This document shows, piece after piece, positions 15,780-22,910 of a stretch of DNA of 64,000 nt. The stretch lies in NCBI GenBank assembly GCA_964462945.1, contig CAYWZW010000001.1:119893-183892 (forward strand), in the 5' to 3' direction. This stretch comes from GCA-020343675 sp964462945. Lineage in GTDB: Bacteria > Planctomycetota > Phycisphaerae > Sedimentisphaerales > Anaerobacaceae. The position numbers and the translations under genes were made by a program. The notes beneath the pieces were generated by a model, which saw only the letters and a list, made by a program, of their open reading frames with translations, was not told where the DNA came from and made no database searches. Each line of letters begins with the position of its first letter. Position 1 is the stretch's first letter.

Positions 15780-17960
15780 TCATTGCGACCGAAGTGAGGT
15801 ATTCTCCATGACGGGTTTGCCGATGTATCCGGCTTCGATGCAGAACTGGATGATGTCCCGGGCCAAGGGTGCGGCGTCGCTCGAGCCGTGCTGGCCGCCT
15901 TCGACGATGACGGCGATGGCAATCTTTTGGGCGGCGCTATCCTGGGCAAAGCCGGCGAACCAAGCGTGCTCCGGCCGTTCCGTCGAGCCGGTCTTGCCAT
16001 AGACTTTCACATCCTCGGCGGCGAGGGTCCGCAGGAAAGGTTCAAACTGGGTGTAAGCCGTGCCGCCCACGTCGTTCACTACGGCGCTCATTCCGTCGTA
16101 GATGACGGCCAACGTCTCTAAGCGGACGCCCAAATCGATTGCCGATTGCCGATTGCCGGCTGCCGATTGAAGATCGAAAATCCGTGGCGCAATATAGACG
16201 CCTTCTCGCGCGAGGGCCGCCATAGCATTTGCAACCTGCAGTGGCGTGACACGCAGACTGCCCTGGCCGATACCGAACATTCGCCTCTCGCCTGGTCGCA
16301 GCGGCGGCAGGTCCGCGAAGCTTCGGATGGCCCCTCGCGGAATCGTGCTGGAGATCGTCCCGGACAACTGGTCGAAATTCCTGTCCAGCCCACTTAAATT
16401 TGAAATTTGAAACTTGAAACTTGAAACTTCCTTGAGAAAGTCGGGCACAAACAAGATGTCCCGCCCATAGCCGAACTTAAAGAGCCATTGCTGCAAAGCG
16501 TTCGGATCGACCCTATCGGCCAAGCGGGAGAAATAAATGTTACAACTGCCCTTGATGGCATTGCGAGCGTTATTTTCCCACCGATTGTCATGACCCACTC
16601 TTGCTCTTCTAAATATCAAGCACTTCGGCCATCCTTCAGGGGGCGCTTCAGGCGGACAACTAATGATTTCTTCCGGGGTTATATGACCGCTTTCGAGCCC
16701 GGCGATGAGAATCAAGGGTTTAACAACCGAGCCGGGCGGATACTCCTCGTTGATCGCCCGGTTAATCAGCGGCTTGCGCGGGTCGGCCACCAGATCGCCG
16801 TAGTCGTAGCGCACGCGGTTCAAATCATAGACGGGCAGTGAAACCAGAGCGAGTATGTCAGACGTCCCGACCTCGATTATAACGGCCGACATTCCGGGAC
16901 CGCAATTCGGATCATGGGGATAGCGAGTCAGGTAGTCTTCTATTCTTTTCTGCAACTCGATGTCCAGCGTCAGCTTAACATCGTCGCCGAGCTGAGCTGG
17001 GATTTGGTTGACGAGCTGCCGGTCCAAATCTTTGACCTCTTCGCCTCGTCTGCCGCGAAGGACGCCCTCGCAGACGTACTCGACGCCGTCCTCTCGTCCG
17101 CAAAGCTCGCCCTCCAGATAGCTTAGCAATTCATCGTCCTCGAGAAGCTCTTTATCCCGCTGCTGCGTCGCCGGTCCGACCCAGCCTATGGTCTGGGCGG
17201 CCACCGTGCCGTACGGATAGAACCGGTGCTCCTGCGGCAGAATCGCAACGCCGTCGGTGTCCAGAAATTCCAATTGGGCGGCAAAGATATCGTCGTCGGT
17301 TTGCAGCTCCAGCAGGGGCCAGTTCCTGTGCATTTCCGCAATATCGACTTTGCTCGCAAGCTCACGCCGTTTGACCAGGTCGGGCTCTTTGGCCTCGAAA
17401 TCAGCTATGGCCACGGAAAGCGGGACGCCGTTCCTGCTCGCGTAATGGCCAAACACTTCTGAATTCGGGAAGTTTCTTCGCCACGCTTGAAACGTCCGGC
17501 TGTCCCACACCAGATCGTTGACCTTTTGTATTTCGCCTCTGATTTGCGAGGGATCCACTGCTCCCAGCCGGGCACACTTGTTGATGATCTGCTCCAAATC
17601 TTCGAGCTTGGCGCTGATTTCTTCTTTGGTCTTCGCTATGGTCTTGTCCGGATCGGCTTGGCCGGCGGCCCTGTCAAGAAGGTTTTGCCGGACCCGTTCA
17701 TCCAAATATGAGCACAGTCTGTAATTGATATGCACGGAGAACCGGGCTTCATCGATCGCCAGCACTCTGCCGTTTCTGTCAAGTATTTTGCCGCGAATGG
17801 TCTTGAGCTGTTTGGATTGGCCCCTTTGACGCTTGAGTTCGGCGATTTTCTCCTGGACGGATGAGGCGGTCAGTAATTGCATCTGTGCCAGGCGGAGCAA
17901 ACACAGCCCCAGAAGCAAAACGCCGAACATCACAAGAATTTTGACTCGCTTGCTGTACAT
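15780..17960 (-). CDS. mrdA: Elongasome transpeptidase PBP2 with two repeat-encoded insertions
   Basis: Encodes 726 aa, longer than the usual 600-650. N-terminal membrane anchor (ILVMFGVLLLGLCLLRLAQM), dimer domain from IRGKILDRNGRVLA, and transpeptidase motifs SVVK (Ser411), SCN (472-474) and KTG (656-658). It cross-links lateral-wall peptidoglycan with RodA and MreBCD. Two segments match the heptamer repeats: SSFKFQISNLS (about residues 510-523) and LQSAAGNRQSAID (about 593-610), both in frame between SCN and KTG. The C-terminus (MENTSLRSQ) runs into a GTCATTGCGA-type repeat. Start 17960 (MYSKRV) is two bases after the mreD stop; 18002 is possible. Confidence 0.9.
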   Translation of the reverse strand: MYSKRVKILVMFGVLLLGLCLLRLAQMQLLTASSVQEKIAELKRQRGQSKQLKTIRGKILDRNGRVLAIDEARFSVHINYRLCSYLDERVRQNLLDRAAGQADPDKTIAKTKEEISAKLEDLEQIINKCARLGAVDPSQIRGEIQKVNDLVWDSRTFQAWRRNFPNSEVFGHYASRNGVPLSVAIADFEAKEPDLVKRRELASKVDIAEMHRNWPLLELQTDDDIFAAQLEFLDTDGVAILPQEHRFYPYGTVAAQTIGWVGPATQQRDKELLEDDELLSYLEGELCGREDGVEYVCEGVLRGRRGEEVKDLDRQLVNQIPAQLGDDVKLTLDIELQKRIEDYLTRYPHDPNCGPGMSAVIIEVGTSDILALVSLPVYDLNRVRYDYGDLVADPRKPLINRAINEEYPPGSVVKPLILIAGLESGHITPEEIISCPPEAPPEGWPKCLIFRRARVGHDNRWENNARNAIKGSCNIYFSRLADRVDPNALQQWLFKFGYGRDILFVPDFLKEVSSFKFQISNLSGLDRNFDQLSGTISSTIPRGAIRSFADLPPLRPGERRMFGIGQGSLRVTPLQVANAMAALAREGVYIAPRIFDLQSAAGNRQSAIDLGVRLETLAVIYDGMSAVVNDVGGTAYTQFEPFLRTLAAEDVKVYGKTGSTERPEHAWFAGFAQDSAAQKIAIAVIVEGGQHGSSDAAPLARDIIQFCIEAGYIGKPVMENTSLRSQ
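16132..16183. repeat. Heptamer repeat inside mrdA (CGATTGC units)
   Basis: Tandem units CGATTGC-CGATTGC-CGATTGC-CGGCTGC-CGATTGA on the plus strand, then GATCGAAAATC. The block is translated in frame as part of PBP2 (about residues 593-610). Confidence 0.85.
16393..16432. repeat. Heptamer repeat inside mrdA (GAAACTT units)
   Basis: Units GAAATTT-GAAACTT-GAAACTT-GAAACTT on the plus strand. They are translated in frame on the minus strand as a short KFQISNL-type insertion (about residues 510-523 of PBP2). Confidence 0.85.
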
Positions 17961-17962
17961 AA

Positions 17963-18454
17963 TCAGCGCCCACGAAAGTGGCTTATTCTTATGCCCATCC
18001 ACCAGGCTGACGGCGGAAACAAGAATGGCCCCACGAAGCCAGAGTACAGAGACGTTACAAAAACAACGACATATATGTTCTGCAAAAGCGGCTCGCTCTT
18101 GTTCAGAAAGGCGAGCAGGTGCGTCACGACGCCGACCAGAAGTCCCGTCACAAAGATCGCCATCGCCTGATAGGGCATTCGTCTGATGGCGATCACGCGG
18201 TGCAGGTACGCCAATAGGGTGCCGAATACGCCAAAACTGATCATGTGGGGACCCATCGGCAAGGGCGAGCCGATGAGGTCGGCGGCGAAACCGATTGAAA
18301 AAGAGCTGATGACGGCGTCCGAGGTATTGAAGTAGATTGCCGAAAACACCAAAACGATAAGCAGCAAATCAGGCTTGTTATCCCAACGGGCCAGCACGCC
18401 TTTTTGCAAAACGGTCACGGTAAGAATTAGAACTGCAAACCGAAGCCATCGCAT
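17963..18454 (-). CDS. mreD: Rod-shape protein MreD
   Basis: Encodes 163 aa, the usual MreD length, and is almost entirely hydrophobic, with about five membrane helices. Characteristic features are the early KPDLLLIVLVFSAIYF, the GFAADLIGSPLPMGPHMISF segment (the MreD family G-x-x-x-D-x-x pattern) and a short basic C-terminus. It sits in the inner membrane and links MreC to the wall-synthesis machinery. GAGGA 8 bases before the ATG. It lies between mreC and mrdA in the expected order. Confidence 0.9.
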   Translation of the reverse strand: MRWLRFAVLILTVTVLQKGVLARWDNKPDLLLIVLVFSAIYFNTSDAVISSFSIGFAADLIGSPLPMGPHMISFGVFGTLLAYLHRVIAIRRMPYQAMAIFVTGLLVGVVTHLLAFLNKSEPLLQNIYVVVFVTSLYSGFVGPFLFPPSAWWMGIRISHFRGR

Positions 18455-18482
18455 TCTGTTTCCTCAGCCGGTTCAAACCTGA

Positions 18483-19283
18483 CTACTTCTGCGGATTCAT
18501 GATGATCACGGCTACGTCCTCGAGATTCTGTATGTCACAAGCCGGTTCGACCGTTATGTCCCAGACCGAGGCATTCCGGGTGTTCCTTTCACACCGGGAC
18601 ACTTTGCCCACGATAATCGGGGCGTCCAGGAATCCCCCCTCCTTCAGCTTCTTCAGCGCGAAAACGTTCTCTCCGACCTTAACTTCGTTCTTGATCTTGA
18701 GCATCTCAATCCGGGCGGTATAGTTGCCGTTGCCCGTCATGATGGTTTTTACCCCCGCAACCTCGACGGGTATCTTGGACGTCGAGTCGGTAATCAGCTT
18801 AACCTGGGCTTTGGCCAGTTGGGGAAAAACGTCGGAAATCGTCCCGACGACACTTTCGTCGCCCAAGACGTACTGGCCCTTCGCCAGGCCGTCGGGCTTG
18901 CGGCAGTCTATCGTCAGCTCGTTGATCGTCGCCGTGATGACGTCAGCCACCGCGAAATCCGCGCCTTCCCAAACATAGGTATTGTGCAGTCCGTACAGCT
19001 TCTCGAACTTGCTGACCTGTTCATTGAGCGTTTGCTGAAGGTTCGCCACATAGTTGCGATATTGGGTCTGGCCGCGATCCACAGCACCTTCCGTCGGCGG
19101 CTGCGTGCGTGCCGTCAGCGCGACGTTGCCGCCGAGACTCAAAGGCCACCGAAAAACGTGCACGAACGCGAGCTGGAATTTTCCGGTAAACTCTTGCGGG
19201 GCAAACAGCAGGATCAGCCCGGTCAACATAAACCAGGTAAACAACATTCTCCGCGAGACTTTTGTATGCTTCCTTGCCATCAT
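18483..19283 (-). CDS. mreC: Rod-shape protein MreC
   Basis: Encodes 266 aa. One membrane helix (MLFTWFMLTGLILLFAP), a coiled coil (VANLQQTLNEQVSKFEKLYG) and a periplasmic beta domain containing GLAKGQYVLGDESVVGTI, IPVEVAGVKTIMTGNGNY and VGENVFALKKLKEGGFLDAPIIVGKV, the MreC repeat layout. It is a periplasmic scaffold that regulates PBP2. Start 19283 (MMARKHTKVSRR) gives the normal basic start before the helix; the frame upstream overlaps mreB and has no ribosome site. Downstream of mreB by 52 bases. Confidence 0.9.
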   Translation of the reverse strand: MMARKHTKVSRRMLFTWFMLTGLILLFAPQEFTGKFQLAFVHVFRWPLSLGGNVALTARTQPPTEGAVDRGQTQYRNYVANLQQTLNEQVSKFEKLYGLHNTYVWEGADFAVADVITATINELTIDCRKPDGLAKGQYVLGDESVVGTISDVFPQLAKAQVKLITDSTSKIPVEVAGVKTIMTGNGNYTARIEMLKIKNEVKVGENVFALKKLKEGGFLDAPIIVGKVSRCERNTRNASVWDITVEPACDIQNLEDVAVIIMNPQK

Positions 19284-19335
19284 CGCACGTCGTGTGTCTT
19301 CTATGCAACAGGCATCGCGCGCCGCCGGCGACGAA

Positions 19336-20391
19336 TCATTCCCATCCGTACTCGTTGTGGTCCATGGTATCTTTCCACAGCTCCAGATTCTCCAGATAGA
19401 CGCTGGTGCCGCGCGCCACACTGCTGAGCGGGTCATCCACGGTTTGGACCTTCAGGCCGGTCGCATTGGCCAGAACGGTATCCATACCTCGCAGCAGTGA
19501 GCCGCCGCCGCAGATGTGGATGCCGTTGTCAATGAGGTCCGCCGCCAGTTCCGGCTCGGCTTTTTCCAGTGTGCCGGTCACCGCGTCGATAATCGCGGCG
19601 ACCGGATCGCGCAGGGCCTCGCGGATTTCCTCGCTGGTGATCACGATTTTTCTCGGCAGGCCCGATATGGTGTCCCGCCCGGCGATCTCCATCGTCAATT
19701 CCTCTTCCAGCGGAGCGGCCGAGCCGATCTGGATCTTGACCTTCTCAGCTCGTGGCTCACCGATCAGAAGGTTATAGGTTTTCTTGAGGTGGTTGATCAC
19801 CGCTTCGTCCATATCGTCGCCGCCGATGCGGATGGACGTGGCGGTGGCAATGTCGGCCAGACTCATGATCGCCACTTCGGTAGTCCCCCCGCCGATATCG
19901 ACAATCATCGAAGCGGTAGGGTCGGTAATGGGCAGCCCCGCTCCGATTCCCGCCGCCATCGGCTCAGCGACCAGATAGACTTTGCGGGCGCCCGCACGTT
20001 CAGCACTATCGATAACCGCCCGGCGTTCGACGGCGGTGATCCCGCTTGGCACAGCAATGACCACCCGGGGCCTGACGAGTCCGCCCCGGCCGTGGACTTT
20101 CCGGATGAAGTAGCTCAACATCGCTTCGGTGATCTCGAAGTCGCTGATCACGCCGTCCTTGAGAGGCCGGATGGCACTAATCGAGCCCGGCGTCTTGCCT
20201 AACATTTCACGCGCCACCAGCCCGACGGCTTGCCCGTTGTTCAGGACGATGTTGGTTCCTTTGCGGACGGCAACGACGGAGGGTTCATTGAGGACAATAC
20301 CTTTGCCGCGGACACAAACGAGGGTCGTACACGTTCCAAGGTCGATACCCATGTCCATGCTGAACCAACCTAAGATTGTGTCCAATAGCAC
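19336..20391 (-). CDS. mreB: Actin-like rod-shape protein MreB
   Basis: Encodes 351 aa. Membrane-tip and first phosphate loop GWFSMDMGIDLGTCTTLV, second phosphate loop IVDIGGGTTEVAIMS, adenosine motif ICGGGSLLRGMD and the PRVVIAVPSGIT segment are all present, so it should bind ATP and polymerise under the inner membrane to direct lateral wall synthesis. Start is GTG at 20391 with AAAGGAG 6-7 bases upstream, giving VLLDTILGWFS; starts further upstream lack such a site. A consensus promoter lies about 70 bases before the start, so mreB can be transcribed apart from the two upstream genes. Confidence 0.95.
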   Translation of the reverse strand: MLLDTILGWFSMDMGIDLGTCTTLVCVRGKGIVLNEPSVVAVRKGTNIVLNNGQAVGLVAREMLGKTPGSISAIRPLKDGVISDFEITEAMLSYFIRKVHGRGGLVRPRVVIAVPSGITAVERRAVIDSAERAGARKVYLVAEPMAAGIGAGLPITDPTASMIVDIGGGTTEVAIMSLADIATATSIRIGGDDMDEAVINHLKKTYNLLIGEPRAEKVKIQIGSAAPLEEELTMEIAGRDTISGLPRKIVITSEEIREALRDPVAAIIDAVTGTLEKAEPELAADLIDNGIHICGGGSLLRGMDTVLANATGLKVQTVDDPLSSVARGTSVYLENLELWKDTMDHNEYGWE

Positions 20392-20460
20392 GTTCGACTC
20401 CTTTCTGAATATCCGATACAAACCTTTGCAGAGGTAAGGATTTCTGATCGGCTATTTCTC

Positions 20461-20489
20461 TATATAATTGTAGAGAGCGGTATTGTCAA
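20461..20489 (-). promoter_or_regulatory. Promoter of mreB
   Basis: On the minus strand TTGACA (20484-20489) and TATATA (20461-20466) are exactly 17 bases apart, a strong sigma70-type match, in the 109-bp gap before mreB. Confidence 0.75.
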
Positions 20490-20500
20490 TAGAGATTCGG

Positions 20501-20659
20501 CTATTGTATCCTAAAAATCGTCTGGTACTGGGTATAGCATTGATACGCCACAAACACGGCCGTCGCAAGGACACCACAGAATGCCACGGCCAGAATGACC
20601 GTATAAATGCTATCAGGTGCGGTTATTTTCTTACCACGACTCGGCACGGCAGGACTCAT
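20501..20659 (-). CDS. Small single-pass membrane protein (52 aa)
   Basis: Found by translating the gap before mreB. A basic, hydrophilic start (MSPAVPSRGKKITAPDS) is followed by one membrane helix (VILAVAFCGVLATAVFVAY) and a short polar end (QCYTQYQTIFRIQ). GAGG lies about 8 bases before the ATG. It begins 43 bases after the coiled-coil gene and ends 11 bases before the mreB -35 box, all in one direction, so it is very likely co-transcribed with the rod-shape genes. Small, so easily missed by gene finders. Function unknown; a regulator or subunit of the elongasome is a guess from position. Confidence 0.65.
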   Translation of the reverse strand: MSPAVPSRGKKITAPDSIYTVILAVAFCGVLATAVFVAYQCYTQYQTIFRIQ

Positions 20660-20702
20660 ATATCAACCTCGCATAGCCACGCATCGAAGCACGATGACGT
20701 TC

Positions 20703-21584
20703 TCACAAATTAGTGTTGACCTGGTCGTTGACTCTCGGCTGATGTTCGGGCGCATCGGCAAGCAGCTCAAGCCAGCCGACCGCCTTTTCGGGTTCGACGT
20801 CCAAAATCACAACGTCGCAAACGAACTTGTCGCTGCGGGTGGCATGGAATCGCATCCCTTCCTTGACGCCGTCCGCCTCACCAATGGATATTTCGGCCAG
20901 AAGGTTCTTCATGTCCACCACGGTGATCAACCCCTTCAAGTCGATGTTTTGGGTGGGAGGCGCCACGCGAGCGTCCTCTTTCATCGCCGTGACCGCAACG
21001 GCCGGAGCAACAACCTTACCATACTCCCGCAGAATCCCGTCGAGCTTATTCTGAAGTTCGGTCTTTTCTTCGAGCAGACGTTTCGATTTGTCCTCCAGCA
21101 CGCTTATAATCGCCATTTTCTCCAGAAGAGCGGTTGAGGTCTGTTCGTGTTCGGCTCGTTCCTTGATCAGCTCAGCCGTGGTTTTCTGCTGCTCGGCGAT
21201 GGCACTGTTTCTTAACTGGTCGTTTGTTTCGATAGTCTTGGAGAAATCCTTTACCACCGCTTCCCAGCCGTCTGCTTTTCGTTGAGCATCGTCTCTGGCT
21301 ATTTCAGCCTGCTTGAGTTTCGCCTCCAGACTCCCAATCTCCTGCTGGAGTGCGCCAACCTTCTCGCCAAGTGCCAGCTTTTCCTCATCCGTCTTGCTTT
21401 TCAACTCGTTAAACTGCTTGTTGGCGTTGTTTTCACTCTGCTTGGCAGCCTGAAACCCGCTGTAAAGCCCGTCGTATTTCTCTTTGTAGTCAACAGCGCT
21501 GGCGACGTATGTTACCACAATACCGCAGAGAAAAATTGAGGCGATTGTAAGCAGGACTATTAGGACCTTTGTGAGAGTACTCAA
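20703..21584 (-). CDS. Membrane-anchored coiled-coil protein upstream of mreB
   Basis: Encodes 293 aa. An N-terminal helix (VLIVLLTIASIFLCGIVVTYV) is followed by about 150 residues of coiled coil rich in Lys/Glu/Gln, a Val/Ala/Pro hinge (KVVAPAVAVTAMKED) and a C-terminal beta domain (IDLKGLITVVDMKNLLAEISIG ... GMRFHATRSDKFVCDVVILDV). The layout (helix, coiled coil, beta domain with a GxxxGM pattern) parallels MreC, so it may be an MreC-like scaffold specific to this lineage; this is inference. Start is TTG at 21584 with AAGGAGG 5 bases upstream. First gene of the mre operon, with a consensus promoter about 190 bases upstream. Confidence 0.85.
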   Translation of the reverse strand: MSTLTKVLIVLLTIASIFLCGIVVTYVASAVDYKEKYDGLYSGFQAAKQSENNANKQFNELKSKTDEEKLALGEKVGALQQEIGSLEAKLKQAEIARDDAQRKADGWEAVVKDFSKTIETNDQLRNSAIAEQQKTTAELIKERAEHEQTSTALLEKMAIISVLEDKSKRLLEEKTELQNKLDGILREYGKVVAPAVAVTAMKEDARVAPPTQNIDLKGLITVVDMKNLLAEISIGEADGVKEGMRFHATRSDKFVCDVVILDVEPEKAVGWLELLADAPEHQPRVNDQVNTNL

Positions 21585-21890
21585 AACAACCTCCTTTCAC
21601 CGAACCCGTCATGTCTTTTCATTCACACCCGTTACCCAGCGGCAGAGCATCTGGGACGGACACAAGGACGTCCGAAAAAGCTCCAGCTTGCGCCGCACAT
21701 ATCAGGCATTTTGTTTAGCTCGTGCGAGCCGCCCGCTTGGAACCCAAGCCCTGACACGCACGTGTATATGACAATTTTACGCTTAAAACCCGGAAAGGTC
21801 AAGTTAAATCTGGCAAATAGCCTAAATTAAAATCCTGGGTTGGCGGAAGGCTTCGTATGGTCTTATAACATATCGTTTTTCAGGGTCAAA
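21585..21890. other. Intergenic, 306 bp
   Basis: Spacer between the HEAT lipoprotein and the mre operon, both on the minus strand. Apart from the promoter at 21774-21802 I see no gene or strong hairpin. Confidence 0.5.
21774..21802 (-). promoter_or_regulatory. Promoter of the mre operon
   Basis: On the minus strand TTGACC (21797-21802) and TAAAAT (21774-21779) are 17 bases apart. It would give a leader of roughly 180 bases before the coiled-coil gene. Confidence 0.65.
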
Positions 21891-22910
21891 CTATCTCATA
21901 TCGCACTGAAAAACGGCCTTGGCAGCCGCAATACGGACGTATTTCGACTCGTTTTTCAAAAGCGGGGGCAAATATTTTGTAAGGGCAGGTGTCCGAATCT
22001 GACCGATCGCCAGCGCCGCAAGCACATTGACCCGTTCGCTGGCCTGTTTGTCAGGGCCGGCGGCGAGGTTCTTTTCAAAGACCTCGAGCACTTCCGGCTC
22101 ACCGGTCTTGTCTCCAAGCTTGCCGAGCTGTTCCGCCGCAGCCAGCCGAACCTCCAGTACAGCGTCATCCAACTTGGTGACCAGGATATCTCTGGCTCGC
22201 GGCGTGCCCAGTGCTCCTATTGCCCGTATGCCCAGAATCCTGTCGTCGGCGTAAGCGCTATAAACAACGGCCCATAGTCTCTGAAGGACTTCCTCATCCC
22301 CGAGCCGGGCCCTGGCCTCCAGCACCTGGAACCGGACCTTATCGCCCGAGTATTTGTCGTCCTGTACCGATTTCAGCACGTTCAGCAATCGCCGGTCTCC
22401 GATTTTCCCGAGCAGGAAGACGGCATTGGCTCTGACCGTCTCGTCCTTGCTTTCCGCTGCTTCACGGACAACCTTGTAATACTCAGCAGCACCAAGCCTG
22501 CCCATTGCATAAGAGGCGGCGACAATGACGTTCGAATCCTCATCTTTCAGCAATGGGCCCAGCGCCCTCTGTGCGGGAGAGTACTGCAGGTCACCGACGG
22601 CCAAAGCCGCCGCAAATCGAACCGGCGAGAATTGATCCTGGACCAGCCGCTGCACCTTCGGCATCAAATCGACGCGCCCGGTGGTGCCCACCACTTCGAT
22701 GGCGTTCACCCGGGCCACCGGATCACTATCAGCCAGGGCCTCCTCAATAACGTGCTTGGCCTCGCCGTAGGCGGAGGCGACGTTCGTGACGTAGAAATCT
22801 CCTAACATGGATTGCGAAGAATCCTCGCATCCGAACAGGAGCGTTGCCAGGAGAGCCGGGATCAGGATGCGATAAATACAAGCAAGTGTATTTCTGTGCT
22901 TGTTCTTCAT
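21891..22910 (-). CDS. HEAT-repeat lipoprotein
   Basis: Encodes 339 aa. Basic start MKNKHRN, hydrophobic core and lipobox LLFGC (about residues 23-27) make a lipoprotein signal. The mature part is a solenoid of about eight HEAT/PBS-lyase-like repeats, with recurrent VRFAAALAVGDL, VIVAASYAMGRLG, VRANAVFLLGKIGD and VRLAAAEQLGKLGD units. Such solenoids mediate protein contacts; the partner is unknown. The ATG overlaps the lnt stop (ATGA), so translation is coupled to lnt, the enzyme that N-acylates lipoproteins. The frame upstream of 22910 lies inside lnt and is ignored. Confidence 0.88.
   Translation of the reverse strand: MKNKHRNTLACIYRILIPALLATLLFGCEDSSQSMLGDFYVTNVASAYGEAKHVIEEALADSDPVARVNAIEVVGTTGRVDLMPKVQRLVQDQFSPVRFAAALAVGDLQYSPAQRALGPLLKDEDSNVIVAASYAMGRLGAAEYYKVVREAAESKDETVRANAVFLLGKIGDRRLLNVLKSVQDDKYSGDKVRFQVLEARARLGDEEVLQRLWAVVYSAYADDRILGIRAIGALGTPRARDILVTKLDDAVLEVRLAAAEQLGKLGDKTGEPEVLEVFEKNLAAGPDKQASERVNVLAALAIGQIRTPALTKYLPPLLKNESKYVRIAAAKAVFQCDMR

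Noticed and set aside
20483..20713. Plus-strand frame across the gap before mreB
   Set aside because: The minus strand holds a better small gene with a membrane helix and ribosome site; the plus frame is a shadow.
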